Assembly (NCBI GenBank): GCA_041660815.1
Contig: JBAZVN010000001.1
Location: forward strand, 434,001 to 498,000
Length of the DNA stretch: 64,000 bases
Source: PALSA-1006 sp041660815
Lineage (GTDB): Bacteria; Pseudomonadota; Gammaproteobacteria; Burkholderiales; Gallionellaceae
Reading direction: 5' to 3'
Part shown: piece by piece, positions 51,204-61,117 of the stretch
Numbering within the stretch: the first letter of the stretch is position 1
How the letters are laid out: each line of letters opens with the position of its first letter
Notes under the pieces: generated by a model
Databases searched by the model: none
What the model was told of the DNA's origin: nothing
What the model saw: only the letters and a program-made list of their open reading frames with translations
Program-made: the position numbers and the translations under genes

Positions 51204-54200
51204 CTAAATTTCGCGCAACTCGCCATCCGCAAATATCAGCGCACAGCGCACTGTTTTACCCGCATAAATCGACTGCATCGCTTCCCGGTATTCCTGCATT
51301 TGCCTGGCGTAACGGGCAGCGTCTTCGCTGTCGCCCAGCTTGTAATCCAAAACCCAGACCTCATTATCAAATTCCACCAAACGATCAATGCGTTTTAACT
51401 CGCCCTGCGCATTGATGTAGGGCAATTCATTGCCCGAACTTACATAATCCAGAGGATTGAAAAACTTCATAAGCTCTTGTTTATTAAGTATATTTTGCGC
51501 AAGCGCCCTAAGAGAATCGCTTTCCGCCCCGGGAATTCCCAGCTGATTTGGCAACGCAGTTAAACCCTCACCTGGATTATTCGTCAGATATTGCAGCAGT
51601 GCATGCAGCCAAATTCCGCGCTGCTGTTGCGGGGTATTCGGCGCCCTGCGTTTTCCTGTTGCGATAATTCCGGGAATAATCGCCTGCGTTGTTTTATCGG
51701 GCGAATGCGTGTCGTTTATTCCTTCTTCGCCAACCTTCTTTTGTAATAAAAGATTTGGTTTTTCGATCACCTCGGCGGCAATACGGTCATACCAGGACAG
51801 TGACTTTTTGCTTTGTTCTTTTGCTTCATCATTGCAATGGCCACTCACGATCAGCGCTTGCCGCGCGCGCGTCATGGCCACATACAATAAGTTCATATTT
51901 TCACGCGCTTGCTGGGCTGCATCCTCAGCGAATAACGGCGCACGCTGCTTGCCGCGCGAAGCAAGATCGGTATACACGGAAAAATGCAAAGGTTGCTCTT
52001 CATGCGTGGGCCAATCCAACAACACATCATTACCGTCTTTTTGCACGCCCTCGTTATTCGCATCCAGCAACCACACAATAGGTGCTTCCAAGCCTTTGGA
52101 TTCATGCACGGTCAAGATGCGCAGCGCATTGCCCGCCACACCCAACCTGCCCTCGTTAGGCGCATCATCGGAGCTGTCGCGCAACTCACGCAATTCTTGT
52201 AAAAAACGCGGCAGACTGGGATAGCGTCCCGAATCCATATCCAGTGCGATTTTCATAAACTCATGCAGATTAGCCGTGACTTTGGCGCGCATTTCCAGCG
52301 GCAATACTGCGGTGTAGCGTGCAATAACATCGCCTTCAAAATAGATGCGGTCGAGTAAATCATGCACGGGCAATTTATCAGCCAGCGCGAGCCAATTCTG
52401 CAACAGCTCATGCGCTCGACTTAAAGCGGGTGAAGGATCGGCCAGAGATTGGAGACGCTGCCACCAACTGCCCTCTGCTTTTTTAAGAGGGGAAATGTGC
52501 GCGAGCAACATCAAGTCCGCATCGCTACACGCGAAAATCGGCGTGCGCAGCACTTGCGCCAGTGCCAAATCGGCAAAAGGTGTTATGAGGAACAACAACA
52601 ATGCCTGCAGATCGGAAGCCTCCAGCGCGTCGAGCAAACCGCCGCGCCGCGAACTCAGGAAGGGGATGCTTTGTCCGCGCAACGCCGCTTCGTACACGGC
52701 CAGATGCGTGCGTTTTCGCACCAGCACCATAATGTCCCCGTAACCTGCACGCCGTGTAATTCCGTCCTCGTTAACCTGCCAATCGCGGACGATCATGTTA
52801 ATCAGCCCGGCAAATTCTTCAGCCTCTTTTTGCCGCCCCCCGGCTTCCGCTTGCGCACGCTGCGTAGTCAAGGGATTGCGCAGAATTAGTTTTTCTTCCG
52901 CAACAACTTCGCTGGATTTCTCCGCAACACACAACGGCAAGACGGCTACATAGCCGGGCAAATCTTTGTGTTCGGAGGTGTGGATTTCAAAATCCACAAA
53001 ACCATCCGGATGTTTGGCAAACACCGAATTTACCGCCTCCAATATCTCGGGCGCATTACGCCGGGTATGATTGTTGTGCAGTGCATGCGCGGCAAAATGC
53101 TGTTGCAAATATTCCCGCGCCACAGCGAATAACCGCGCATCCGCACGCCGAAAACGATAGATGGATTGCTTGGGATCACCCACCACAAACACTGTGGGCT
53201 GAGAATCCACTGCCACCGCCGCATCAAACCAGGCGCGCAAAATTTGCCATTGCAGCGGATTCGTATCTTGAAATTCATCCAATAAAACATGACGATAGCG
53301 GCTATCCAGTTTGTATTGCATGGTTTCCGCGTGTTCGCTTTGTTTGAGCAAGTGACACAACTGCCACTCCAAATCCGCAAAATCCATCTTTTGTTGCTGC
53401 AACTTCAGGTCTTGATAACGCTGCAAAAAAACGCTGCCGCAATGTAATACCGCTTGATTTAAGCGATACGCCTGCTGCTCGATCAACTCGTCTTGCACCG
53501 CCTGCATACCCGTTTGCACCCGGTGTAAAGCCTCAAAGAATGCCTCGGCATTTTGACTTTTTGTGGGCTTAAATTTGCGCGGCTCGCCCGCTTGGGTAAA
53601 CAGTAGCGGCCATAAATTTTGATAGCGAAGTGCTTCATCACTATCCGTCCACGCGCGCTCCAGCTCGCTGGCATTTCTATTTTGTACCTCTGTACCCTTG
53701 CTTGCGAGTTGCAGGGTAAAAGCAAAGTGTGCCGCACTAGTTTCAGCGCTATTGCTCCATGCCAGCATGGGTTCACTTTCCAAATTCACCGCCAGATCCG
53801 CCTGCAAATTTTCCAAAGCGAAATTCAGCGGATCGGTCTGACCCCGGGCATACGCCCACCATTCGGCGCGCTTCGCCAAAAAATTAAATAACAGATTTTG
53901 CGTGGTGTGCAAACCGTATTCGCTAAACAGCCACTGCATTTCTAGCGCGACTACGCTTTCCGGATGTCTATGCATCTGCTCCAGCATTTCATCCCAGGCC
54001 TCTTGCTGCACACTGGCTGATTTTTCCAGTAAGGCCATGCCCTGCATCACGTCCGAATTCAACGGCGCACGCTGCATCACCTGCATAAACCAGCCATGAA
54101 AAGTGCTGATGGCAATGCCCGGCTGCGCCAGCAATACCTTGCTATACAAGCGGCGCGCTTGTTGCAATTGCGCATCGCTTAAGGTTTTTAGCCCGCGCTC

Positions 54201-54443
54201 TGAAAAAAACTTCCGGACATATTCATCATCACGCGTGGCCAAGTCGCGCAACCAAAATTGCAAACGCGACTGCATTTCCTGAGCGGCTTTGCGCGTGAAA
54301 GTAATCGCCAGAATTTGCGCGGGCTGTGCGCCGTCCAACAGCAGGCGCACGATGCGCGATACCAGCAACCAGGTCTTGCCGCTGCCTGCGCAGGCCTCGA
54401 CCACAATGCTGCTTGCGGGGTTCAGAGCGAGATCATTATTCAC
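51204..54443 (-). CDS. addA: ATP-dependent helicase/nuclease AddA (proteobacterial type)
   Basis: 1079 residues from the GTG at 54443, which overlaps the addB stop (GTGA) and follows AGGAG by eight bases; an ATG 16 codons earlier has no such site. UvrD-type helicase motifs are EACAGSGKTW, TFTRKAAQEM, DEFQDTNPLQW, GDPKQSIYRFRRAD, VHESKGLEAPIV and YVAMTRARQAL in order. The C-terminal RecB-type nuclease has the DYK of WVLDYKLGD. With AddB it resects double-strand breaks for recombination. Confidence 0.93.
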   Translation of the reverse strand: MNNDLALNPASSIVVEACAGSGKTWLLVSRIVRLLLDGAQPAQILAITFTRKAAQEMQSRLQFWLRDLATRDDEYVRKFFSERGLKTLSDAQLQQARRLYSKVLLAQPGIAISTFHGWFMQVMQRAPLNSDVMQGMALLEKSASVQQEAWDEMLEQMHRHPESVVALEMQWLFSEYGLHTTQNLLFNFLAKRAEWWAYARGQTDPLNFALENLQADLAVNLESEPMLAWSNSAETSAAHFAFTLQLASKGTEVQNRNASELERAWTDSDEALRYQNLWPLLFTQAGEPRKFKPTKSQNAEAFFEALHRVQTGMQAVQDELIEQQAYRLNQAVLHCGSVFLQRYQDLKLQQQKMDFADLEWQLCHLLKQSEHAETMQYKLDSRYRHVLLDEFQDTNPLQWQILRAWFDAAVAVDSQPTVFVVGDPKQSIYRFRRADARLFAVAREYLQQHFAAHALHNNHTRRNAPEILEAVNSVFAKHPDGFVDFEIHTSEHKDLPGYVAVLPLCVAEKSSEVVAEEKLILRNPLTTQRAQAEAGGRQKEAEEFAGLINMIVRDWQVNEDGITRRAGYGDIMVLVRKRTHLAVYEAALRGQSIPFLSSRRGGLLDALEASDLQALLLFLITPFADLALAQVLRTPIFACSDADLMLLAHISPLKKAEGSWWQRLQSLADPSPALSRAHELLQNWLALADKLPVHDLLDRIYFEGDVIARYTAVLPLEMRAKVTANLHEFMKIALDMDSGRYPSLPRFLQELRELRDSSDDAPNEGRLGVAGNALRILTVHESKGLEAPIVWLLDANNEGVQKDGNDVLLDWPTHEEQPLHFSVYTDLASRGKQRAPLFAEDAAQQARENMNLLYVAMTRARQALIVSGHCNDEAKEQSKKSLSWYDRIAAEVIEKPNLLLQKKVGEEGINDTHSPDKTTQAIIPGIIATGKRRAPNTPQQQRGIWLHALLQYLTNNPGEGLTALPNQLGIPGAESDSLRALAQNILNKQELMKFFNPLDYVSSGNELPYINAQGELKRIDRLVEFDNEVWVLDYKLGDSEDAARYARQMQEYREAMQSIYAGKTVRCALIFADGELREI

Positions 54444-57142
54444 AGCCACTCTCCTTTGCGACACAGCCCCTGAATTTCGCAATAGGCACATGCGGCATCA
54501 ATCCCATTGGCCGGTAGTGCCGCACCGGCCTGCATCGCCTGCATTACCTGCTCCAATCTTTTCACCGTCAAATCGGCCAGTTGCCCGATATCCTGTTTGG
54601 CTTGCACCGACCTCACCTTGCCGTTATCCAAGCTCACAAAAATGGCCTCTCCGGCCTGTTCCGCAAAGGCGTAGCAGGCCAGTTGCACATCTTCACCGGG
54701 TTCTTTTAATTTATTGCGCAACAGCGCATCGCTCTGTGTTTTGTAATCCAAAACTCGCGTCTCACCGCCTTTGCGATCCAGCCGGTCAATACGTCCGCGC
54801 AAGATCACCCCGTCCAGCTCAAGATTAAATTCACTTTCAGCCTGAACGTATCGCCAGCCCTCTGCTTCACTATTCAGCTGCCATTCCAAATAGGCGGGCA
54901 AGGTTTTATTCCAGCGCGCCAACCAGGCACGCGCGACAAAATTTTGCTGCAATAAATCAGCAAAAACAGCGGCACTGATTTCGCTCAATGCCTCCAACAA
55001 TTGCTCCGGAGAATGCTCATTGAGGCACGCATAGCGTTCGTGAAATTTCTGCAAGATGATATGCACGTGATTGCCGTAATCGCTTTTTTCAATCTCTTCC
55101 TGAACTTCATCCAACTCATTCAAACGTAAAATATATCGCGCATAAAATTGGTAGGGACACGCGACCAAACTATTGTAGGCACTGATGGAAACTTTTTGTG
55201 GCAGCTGCGCACTTGTCAGCACGGGTAAGGGTGGGCTTGCCATGGCCATATTTGCGCTGTGCACATCCTCCGCCAGCAGATAATTTAATAAATATTTATC
55301 GACTAAATCATCACGATACGCAAGATCGTGTAAGTCGCGCAACATTTCCAGATAAGGACTGAGCAATCCTTCTTCCCCATTTTTATCTACTTGCCAGGTC
55401 ACCCGCACACACTCATTTAGCGTAAGCAGGCCCAGCAAATCGTCACGTTGCCGCGCGGCATGCATACCGCGCGTGGGTAGATTCAAACTATTTCTCACCG
55501 CATCATTAAACCAGCGTCCGCTATCCGCAACGCTGGGCAAATGTTCCGCGCCACAACCCAGCAATAGCACCGCATCAAATCTTCGCCAACGCGTCGCTGC
55601 CAAATGCGTAAAACGCACCGGACTTTCAATTTCCGTATCGCGATAAGTTTGCCCGTCCAACTGTTGTGCCAGCCAGCGACGCCATTCGTTAAACCCGTAA
55701 CGTCCCGAATCACCGGATAATTCCACGCGCCACGTTTGCAGCGCCTGCCACAACTGCGCACCGGCGGAGTCTTTCTGCATGCCCGTATCAATCCCGGTAA
55801 TTCGCAGACTTTCGTACAAGCCGTCCAACCATCCCGCCAAACTTTTCTTTTTGTTTTTCTCCAAAAAAGTAGCTGCCTGAAGCAATCTTTTGAGCAAGCC
55901 TTGCAGTACCGGTACTTCGGCAGTCAGCGCCATAAATTGATCCAAATCCTGTACCACGCCGTGCTTGCGCAACAGTTGCTCCAACTGATACACCGCTGTT
56001 TTTCGCTCGTTGCCGGGCAGATCGGCGAAGATAAAAGGTGACTTCAGCAAATCGAGTAAAACGTGATAATAAAAATTGCTTTGCAGCGCACTCAGCCAGC
56101 GATCCAGCACCGTGCTAACCGAGAGCGTGGCGAAAGTCCAGCCGGTCTCGTCCGCCACCAATATTTCGGCGCGCTCCAAAAGGGCGCGCATGCGGCGCGC
56201 TACCACGCGATCCTGCGCCACAATGGCAATGTCGTGTTTACCCTCCTGCAGCCAGAGGCGCACTTGCATTGCCGCAGCGCGCGCTTCCTGCTCCAAACTG
56301 GTTGCGGGAAAAAACCGCAACGAATTGCCGAGCGAGGGAATATTTTGTAGCTGCAAGTACGCAGCCTGTTCGCGCATTAGGCTTTCTATCTCGCTGCCTT
56401 GCGCCATTTCACCCACATTTTCCGGCGCGCTGAATTCCTGGCTAGGCCGGGCCGACAGCGCCATTGAAATAACGTTTTCGTCTGCCATCTCGCGCAAGTC
56501 CGCAATGACTACCGGCGCATTTTTTGCATAGCAGTGCAAAAAATTATTTTCCAGCGCACTCCAATCCGAAGTGCGCAATACAAATAACGGTTGTGTGGCT
56601 TGTGCCGCCAACTGCGCCAAACGTTGCTGATAAGCGCGCGCGGCATCCCATTCCGCACCGCTATGCATTGCATGCCACAACTCAAATACCAAACGCGCCT
56701 CAAATTGCAACGCGCTATTTTGCCGCGCCTGATAGGCGGCCTGAATCGCTTCGGCAAACTCATCTTCATCCGCGGGCAAGCTGCTCAGCGAATGTGTAAG
56801 CTCGTCAAATAACGTCAGCAATTCTTTGGCTATTCCCCATAAATCGTATTGTGCAAAACGCTCGTGCTTGCGCAACTCCTGATACAACAGTGCGCTGCGC
56901 CGACTGTCGGGTATCAGCGGCTGGTCTATTGCAATACGCTGCGCCCACTCATTCAGCGTCACCATCTGCGGAAGCAATAGCGCGGGACGATTAGCCGTGC
57001 GCATCAAGGCCTGAGCCAAAGGTTGCGCAGCATGAAAATTGGGCAAGAGAATAGTGATGCCGCGCAGATCGGGCAGGGATGAATCGTGCTTATTTAGAAT
57101 TTGCCGTGCGATGCGCTCAAAGAATATATCTGACTTACTCAC
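54440..57142 (-). CDS. addB: Double-strand break repair protein AddB (helicase-like, Fe-S nuclease)
   Basis: 900 residues. The N-terminal helicase-like region is inactive-looking. The C-terminal nuclease domain has RGRIDRLDRK and VLDYKTQSD, and an Fe-S knot formed by a cysteine in LVACPYQFYARYI near residue 660 and CAYCEIQGLC at the end. It is the partner of AddA and recognises regulatory sequences in DNA. It overlaps both fdxA (ATGA) and addA (GTGA). Confidence 0.9.
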   Translation of the reverse strand: MSKSDIFFERIARQILNKHDSSLPDLRGITILLPNFHAAQPLAQALMRTANRPALLLPQMVTLNEWAQRIAIDQPLIPDSRRSALLYQELRKHERFAQYDLWGIAKELLTLFDELTHSLSSLPADEDEFAEAIQAAYQARQNSALQFEARLVFELWHAMHSGAEWDAARAYQQRLAQLAAQATQPLFVLRTSDWSALENNFLHCYAKNAPVVIADLREMADENVISMALSARPSQEFSAPENVGEMAQGSEIESLMREQAAYLQLQNIPSLGNSLRFFPATSLEQEARAAAMQVRLWLQEGKHDIAIVAQDRVVARRMRALLERAEILVADETGWTFATLSVSTVLDRWLSALQSNFYYHVLLDLLKSPFIFADLPGNERKTAVYQLEQLLRKHGVVQDLDQFMALTAEVPVLQGLLKRLLQAATFLEKNKKKSLAGWLDGLYESLRITGIDTGMQKDSAGAQLWQALQTWRVELSGDSGRYGFNEWRRWLAQQLDGQTYRDTEIESPVRFTHLAATRWRRFDAVLLLGCGAEHLPSVADSGRWFNDAVRNSLNLPTRGMHAARQRDDLLGLLTLNECVRVTWQVDKNGEEGLLSPYLEMLRDLHDLAYRDDLVDKYLLNYLLAEDVHSANMAMASPPLPVLTSAQLPQKVSISAYNSLVACPYQFYARYILRLNELDEVQEEIEKSDYGNHVHIILQKFHERYACLNEHSPEQLLEALSEISAAVFADLLQQNFVARAWLARWNKTLPAYLEWQLNSEAEGWRYVQAESEFNLELDGVILRGRIDRLDRKGGETRVLDYKTQSDALLRNKLKEPGEDVQLACYAFAEQAGEAIFVSLDNGKVRSVQAKQDIGQLADLTVKRLEQVMQAMQAGAALPANGIDAACAYCEIQGLCRKGEWL

Positions 57143-57462
57143 CGTATTAGTAATCCGATTTTATCTTTAACCTTGAGCCATTCATCCGCGTCGGCAGGCG
57201 CGTCTTTCTTGGTGATGATTGGCTTCCAAACTTTGGCGAGTTGCGCATTCAATTCGATAAATTGGCGCTGTTCATCCGGTACATCGTCCGCCGCATAAAT
57301 TGCATTCGCCGGACATTCCGGCACGCATAACGAACAGTCGATACACTCGTCCGGATCAATCACTAAAAAGTTTTCGCCCTCGCGAAAACAATCCACCGGA
57401 CACACTTCCACACAGTCGGTGTATTTGCAGCGAATGCAATTCTCAGCCACCACATAAGTCAC
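57139..57462 (-). CDS. fdxA: 7Fe ferredoxin (3Fe-4S plus 4Fe-4S)
   Basis: 107 residues. The N-terminal pattern CIRCKYTDCVEVCPVDCF gives the 3Fe-4S and shared ligands, and CIDCSLCVPECP the 4Fe-4S set. The length and C-terminal extension fit the FdxA family. It carries electrons at low potential, though its redox partners here are unknown. It is coupled on both sides by ATGA overlaps, to the OGT-like gene and to addB, whose product also holds an Fe-S cluster. Confidence 0.93.
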   Translation of the reverse strand: MTYVVAENCIRCKYTDCVEVCPVDCFREGENFLVIDPDECIDCSLCVPECPANAIYAADDVPDEQRQFIELNAQLAKVWKPIITKKDAPADADEWLKVKDKIGLLIR

Positions 57463-59669
57463 TTTGCTTCCCCGCTTTTATCAAACCAGCGCTGCAACAT
57501 CACGCCATAGCTATCTTCCAGTGCGCTTGCCAAGCCCGCCGCATCACACAAGGGACTTGCCGCCATAGTGTTGCGCTGCGTAGAGCGCAGCTGTTTGCGC
57601 AACTCAACGTTATTGGCTAACGCGATAGTTTTGGCGATGTACTCCGCTGCGGAATGGGCAATCCATTCGGGGTGCCCGATAGCATTAATAATTGAACCGG
57701 CGAAGCGCGCGCCGACGTGATCGCCCAACAGGTGAATCACCGGCACGCCCATCCATAGCGCATCGCAGGTGGAGGTTCCGCCACCGTGCCCACCCACCGG
57801 ATCAAGCGCAATATCCAAACGATCATGTTGCGCCATGTAGTCGACCCAGGCGCTGCCGGGTTGCAGCTCAATCCGTTCAGCTAAAATGCCCTGTTCGGCG
57901 AACTCAAACAGCATACGCCGGCAATTTCCGTCATCAGACAACTCTTTGTTTTTTAATAGTAATTTTGCATGCGGCAGCGCAGTCATCAGTTGCGCCCACA
58001 GCTGCACAGTCTGTGGCGTAATTTTTCCCAAGTTATTAAAACACCCCAGCCAGATTGTCCCGTCATTGGCAGGTTGCCAGCGAGTTTCGGGGGCATCGGC
58101 AAGGGTTTTATACGCCAGCCAGGTGCGCGGTAAACGCCACACCTGCTCACTGAATTGATCATCCATTTCGGGCGGGGTCAGAACTTCATCGCCAATCCAG
58201 TAATCCATTTCGGTCAAGCCGGTGGTGGTGAAATATAAATAGGTCGCCTGCACCGGCGCGGCGCGGCGCGCAAACACGCCCATACGATTATTGGAAGAAT
58301 GCCCGGACAGATCAACCAGCACATCAATTTCATCGGCGGCGATTTGCTCGCACACTGCCGCGTCATCCATGCCGGCAATGACTTGCCAATGCTCAACCAG
58401 ATCATGCAAACGTTGCGTGACCGCATCGCGCAGACGGTGATTGGAATAGGCAAATATCTCAACACGGCTGCGGTCGTGTTGAGCGAAAATTTGCTCGATA
58501 AAATAACTGGTCGCATGTTTGCGCAAGTCACCCGACACATAGCCGATTTTTAGACGACGACCAGCCAATGGTGTGCGTGCAAATATTTTATGGCGCGCCT
58601 GCTGCCTTAGCGCGGGTGAAACGCAGGCGAGCTCCCACTGGCGTGCTTGCGTCAACAGGGCATCGGGCGCAGCATGCGCATGATAACCATTTAAAAACAA
58701 TAGATTACTAAAGGCATTCGGGTAGTCCGGCTTGATCTCTAAAGCTTTTTCATAACATGCCACCGCTTCAACCAGCTTGCCCTGCGCGCGCAATGCATTG
58801 CCCAAATTGCAATACGCTTCTGCAAAATTCGGGTTGAGCGCCAACGCTTGGCGATAACTGTTCACAGCCTCTTCCAGCTTGTCTTGCGCCTGTAATGCGA
58901 TGCCCAAATTAAAGTGCGCATCACTCAGTTCTGGGTTGATTTCCAGGGCCCGCCGGTAACAGTTAATCGCACTTTCATAGTCACTTTTTGCCAGCAACGT
59001 CGCGCCCAGATTGCAATGCGCATGGGTGTAATCCGGATAGCTATCCAGCGCGCACTGGTAGCTTGCAATTGCTTCGTCAAGTTGGGCATTTTGCTTGAGT
59101 GCATTCGCCAAATTGAAGTGCAATTCAGCCAGTTGTGGCGCAACGAAAATAGCACGACTAAAGTATTCGATGGCTTGGGTGACTTCCCCCAACGCTTGCA
59201 GGGTATGGCCTAAATTGCTGAGTGATTCGACATGTTTTGGCGCATGCAAAATTGCCTGGCGATACTGGTCGGCAGCCGCTTGTAACTGCCCCTGTGACTG
59301 CAAGGCCTGCGCCAAGTTGTAATGCAGCAAGGCATTTTTCGGCTCCAGCTTTAGCGCATTTTCAAAGCTGATCAATGCGTCGGAATAATGCCCCGAGGCA
59401 TGCAAAATATTGCCCAGATTGCTGTGAAAATTTGCCACGTTAGGATTGTGCTGAATGGCCAAACTGATGAGTTCCCGCGCCAAATCCAAATCCCCGATTT
59501 GCTGCGCCACCATGCCCAGCAAATGCAGCGCATCGGGATGATTCGGAAAATGTTTGAGGGCCAGTTGATACGCATCGTAAGCCTGCTCAATGCGCCCTGC
59601 CTGATGATGCGCCAAGCCGGTTTGCACCGCCTGATTTGCCTGTTGAAGTGCCGCTTTAGAGGAGCCCAT
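57459..59669 (-). CDS. TPR-containing O-GlcNAc-transferase-like protein (GT41)
   Basis: 736 residues. About nine tetratricopeptide repeats fill residues 10-340 (for example NPNFAEAYCNLGNALRAQGK). The C-terminal GT41 domain shows KIGYVSGDLRKHATSYF, DLSGHSSNNRMGVFARRAAPVQ and GGHGGGTSTCDALWMGVPVI, close to SPINDLY/OGT motifs. Members glycosylate protein serine/threonine or related targets in the cytoplasm. It overlaps fdxA and the methyltransferase gene, an unusual partnership. Confidence 0.87.
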   Translation of the reverse strand: MGSSKAALQQANQAVQTGLAHHQAGRIEQAYDAYQLALKHFPNHPDALHLLGMVAQQIGDLDLARELISLAIQHNPNVANFHSNLGNILHASGHYSDALISFENALKLEPKNALLHYNLAQALQSQGQLQAAADQYRQAILHAPKHVESLSNLGHTLQALGEVTQAIEYFSRAIFVAPQLAELHFNLANALKQNAQLDEAIASYQCALDSYPDYTHAHCNLGATLLAKSDYESAINCYRRALEINPELSDAHFNLGIALQAQDKLEEAVNSYRQALALNPNFAEAYCNLGNALRAQGKLVEAVACYEKALEIKPDYPNAFSNLLFLNGYHAHAAPDALLTQARQWELACVSPALRQQARHKIFARTPLAGRRLKIGYVSGDLRKHATSYFIEQIFAQHDRSRVEIFAYSNHRLRDAVTQRLHDLVEHWQVIAGMDDAAVCEQIAADEIDVLVDLSGHSSNNRMGVFARRAAPVQATYLYFTTTGLTEMDYWIGDEVLTPPEMDDQFSEQVWRLPRTWLAYKTLADAPETRWQPANDGTIWLGCFNNLGKITPQTVQLWAQLMTALPHAKLLLKNKELSDDGNCRRMLFEFAEQGILAERIELQPGSAWVDYMAQHDRLDIALDPVGGHGGGTSTCDALWMGVPVIHLLGDHVGARFAGSIINAIGHPEWIAHSAAEYIAKTIALANNVELRKQLRSTQRNTMAASPLCDAAGLASALEDSYGVMLQRWFDKSGEAK

Positions 59670-60553
59670 CAGCTAACACGTGATACCGACAAACTTTTTT
59701 CCAACGAACGAATCGAGCCTCCGGTGATGTAGCTAAACGCCACCTGTACCTCGTCTCCGGCATGCACCTGTAACGGGGCATGCAAGGGCAACACCAGAAA
59801 ATCAATCATCCAATCTATCGTTGATTGCTGTTGCTCATCGACCGCTAAAATATTTTTGGTAAAAAAACGCAGCGCATTCAGGGTGCCCGTTTGCTCTATG
59901 ACAAACTTTCCCTGCCAAACAATTTCACGCGAAAAATTCTGTGTAAAATCGATCACGCTATAGGTTTGAGTCGCAGCCAATTCAACACCGGGATGCTGCA
60001 CATACACGCGCTGAAACTGAATAATCGGCGCATGAAAACCGGAAAAATTGTAATCCTGCTGCATGGGTTGCAGCGCCATGATGATCGCTGTGGGAATAAA
60101 CACCGGCAGTTTCGCACCGAATCGCGCCTGGTAACGCTGCTTGAATGCGTCTATCATTTCCACCTGTTTTTCACGCAGCATGGCCACGTGAATCATCTCG
60201 CAAATCACCACGTCAACCGGCTCGGGTGGCAGATACTCGAAAGCATCGGCATGCACCACTTCCACCTTATCGCCATGCTGATTCAATGCCAATAAGCGCT
60301 TTGATTCATTGATTAAATCGGGATTTAATTCGACACACCACACTTTGCTGGCCTTGGCGGCAGCCATACAGGAAAGCACCCCGGTGCCCCCGCCCAGCTC
60401 CAACACTTTAGCTCCCTCAAAAACACAAAAATCGATGGCCGCTCTAAAGTTGTCCATGCGATTCGTGTCCATCAACATATTGTGATGGTAGTGCAGCGGG
60501 ATAAACTGCCCCAAGTAATGATTCTCTGCTTCGTCCTCGTGCAATTTATACAT
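59669..60553 (-). CDS. PRMT-like SAM-dependent methyltransferase
   Basis: 294 residues. The SAM motif LELGGGTGVLSCMAAA is near residue 50, the acidic VELNPDLI near 75, and CEMIHVAMLREKQ near 120 recalls the double-glutamate loop of protein arginine methyltransferases. The C-terminal half is beta-rich, as in that family. Its stop overlaps the OGT-like start by one base, so a shared target protein is conceivable. Bacterial relatives are poorly known. Confidence 0.75.
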   Translation of the reverse strand: MYKLHEDEAENHYLGQFIPLHYHHNMLMDTNRMDNFRAAIDFCVFEGAKVLELGGGTGVLSCMAAAKASKVWCVELNPDLINESKRLLALNQHGDKVEVVHADAFEYLPPEPVDVVICEMIHVAMLREKQVEMIDAFKQRYQARFGAKLPVFIPTAIIMALQPMQQDYNFSGFHAPIIQFQRVYVQHPGVELAATQTYSVIDFTQNFSREIVWQGKFVIEQTGTLNALRFFTKNILAVDEQQQSTIDWMIDFLVLPLHAPLQVHAGDEVQVAFSYITGGSIRSLEKSLSVSRVS

Positions 60554-60582
60554 AGCTGACTATTTGGAAGTTAAAAAATATA

Positions 60583-61035
60583 TTAGCTTTGAACCCACGG
60601 CAACTTGCAGGCACGCCAGCCGTTCACCGAATTGCGCTGCTCTTGCTGGTTTTTATCGCCTTCAAAACCCTCCAGCACGTTATAAACTTCGTTGTATCCG
60701 ACTTGCTCGGCGGCCAGCGCAGCATTGTGAGAACGTGCTCCGGTACGGCAAATAAACATCACCAGCGCTTCCTTATCCACCTGCTGCTGGAGTGAAGCCA
60801 TAAAATTCGGGTTGGCAATCATGCCCGGATAGCTTGCCCATTCGATTTCAACAACACCCGGAATCCGTCCTACAAAATCCAGCTCTGGCTTACTGCGCAC
60901 ATCCACCAATTTAGCTCCGGGCGCAATCTGCAATATTTCATACGCCTCGTCGGGCAACAATGCACCGGAATAGGCAAGGTTAAGTAATTTGGCGCGATGT
61001 TGCGCCTGTTCTAAAATAGCACTGATTTTTCCCAT
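60583..61035 (-). CDS. Rhodanese-like domain protein
   Basis: 150 residues. One rhodanese domain with the active cysteine in MFICRTGARSHNAA at about residue 95 and LVDVRSKPELDFVGRIPG near 38. The active loop CRTGARS is intact. Such proteins move sulfane sulfur or act as sulfur carriers. It is first in the minus-strand run, 29 bases before the methyltransferase, and divergent from the cation-efflux gene. Confidence 0.9.
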   Translation of the reverse strand: MGKISAILEQAQHRAKLLNLAYSGALLPDEAYEILQIAPGAKLVDVRSKPELDFVGRIPGVVEIEWASYPGMIANPNFMASLQQQVDKEALVMFICRTGARSHNAALAAEQVGYNEVYNVLEGFEGDKNQQEQRNSVNGWRACKLPWVQS

Positions 61036-61117
61036 GATCTATATTCCCATTAATTTTCAATATTAAGCCGTGCAAATGATATTCTTTGCGCCAACCTGCT
61101 CACTATACCCAAAGACG

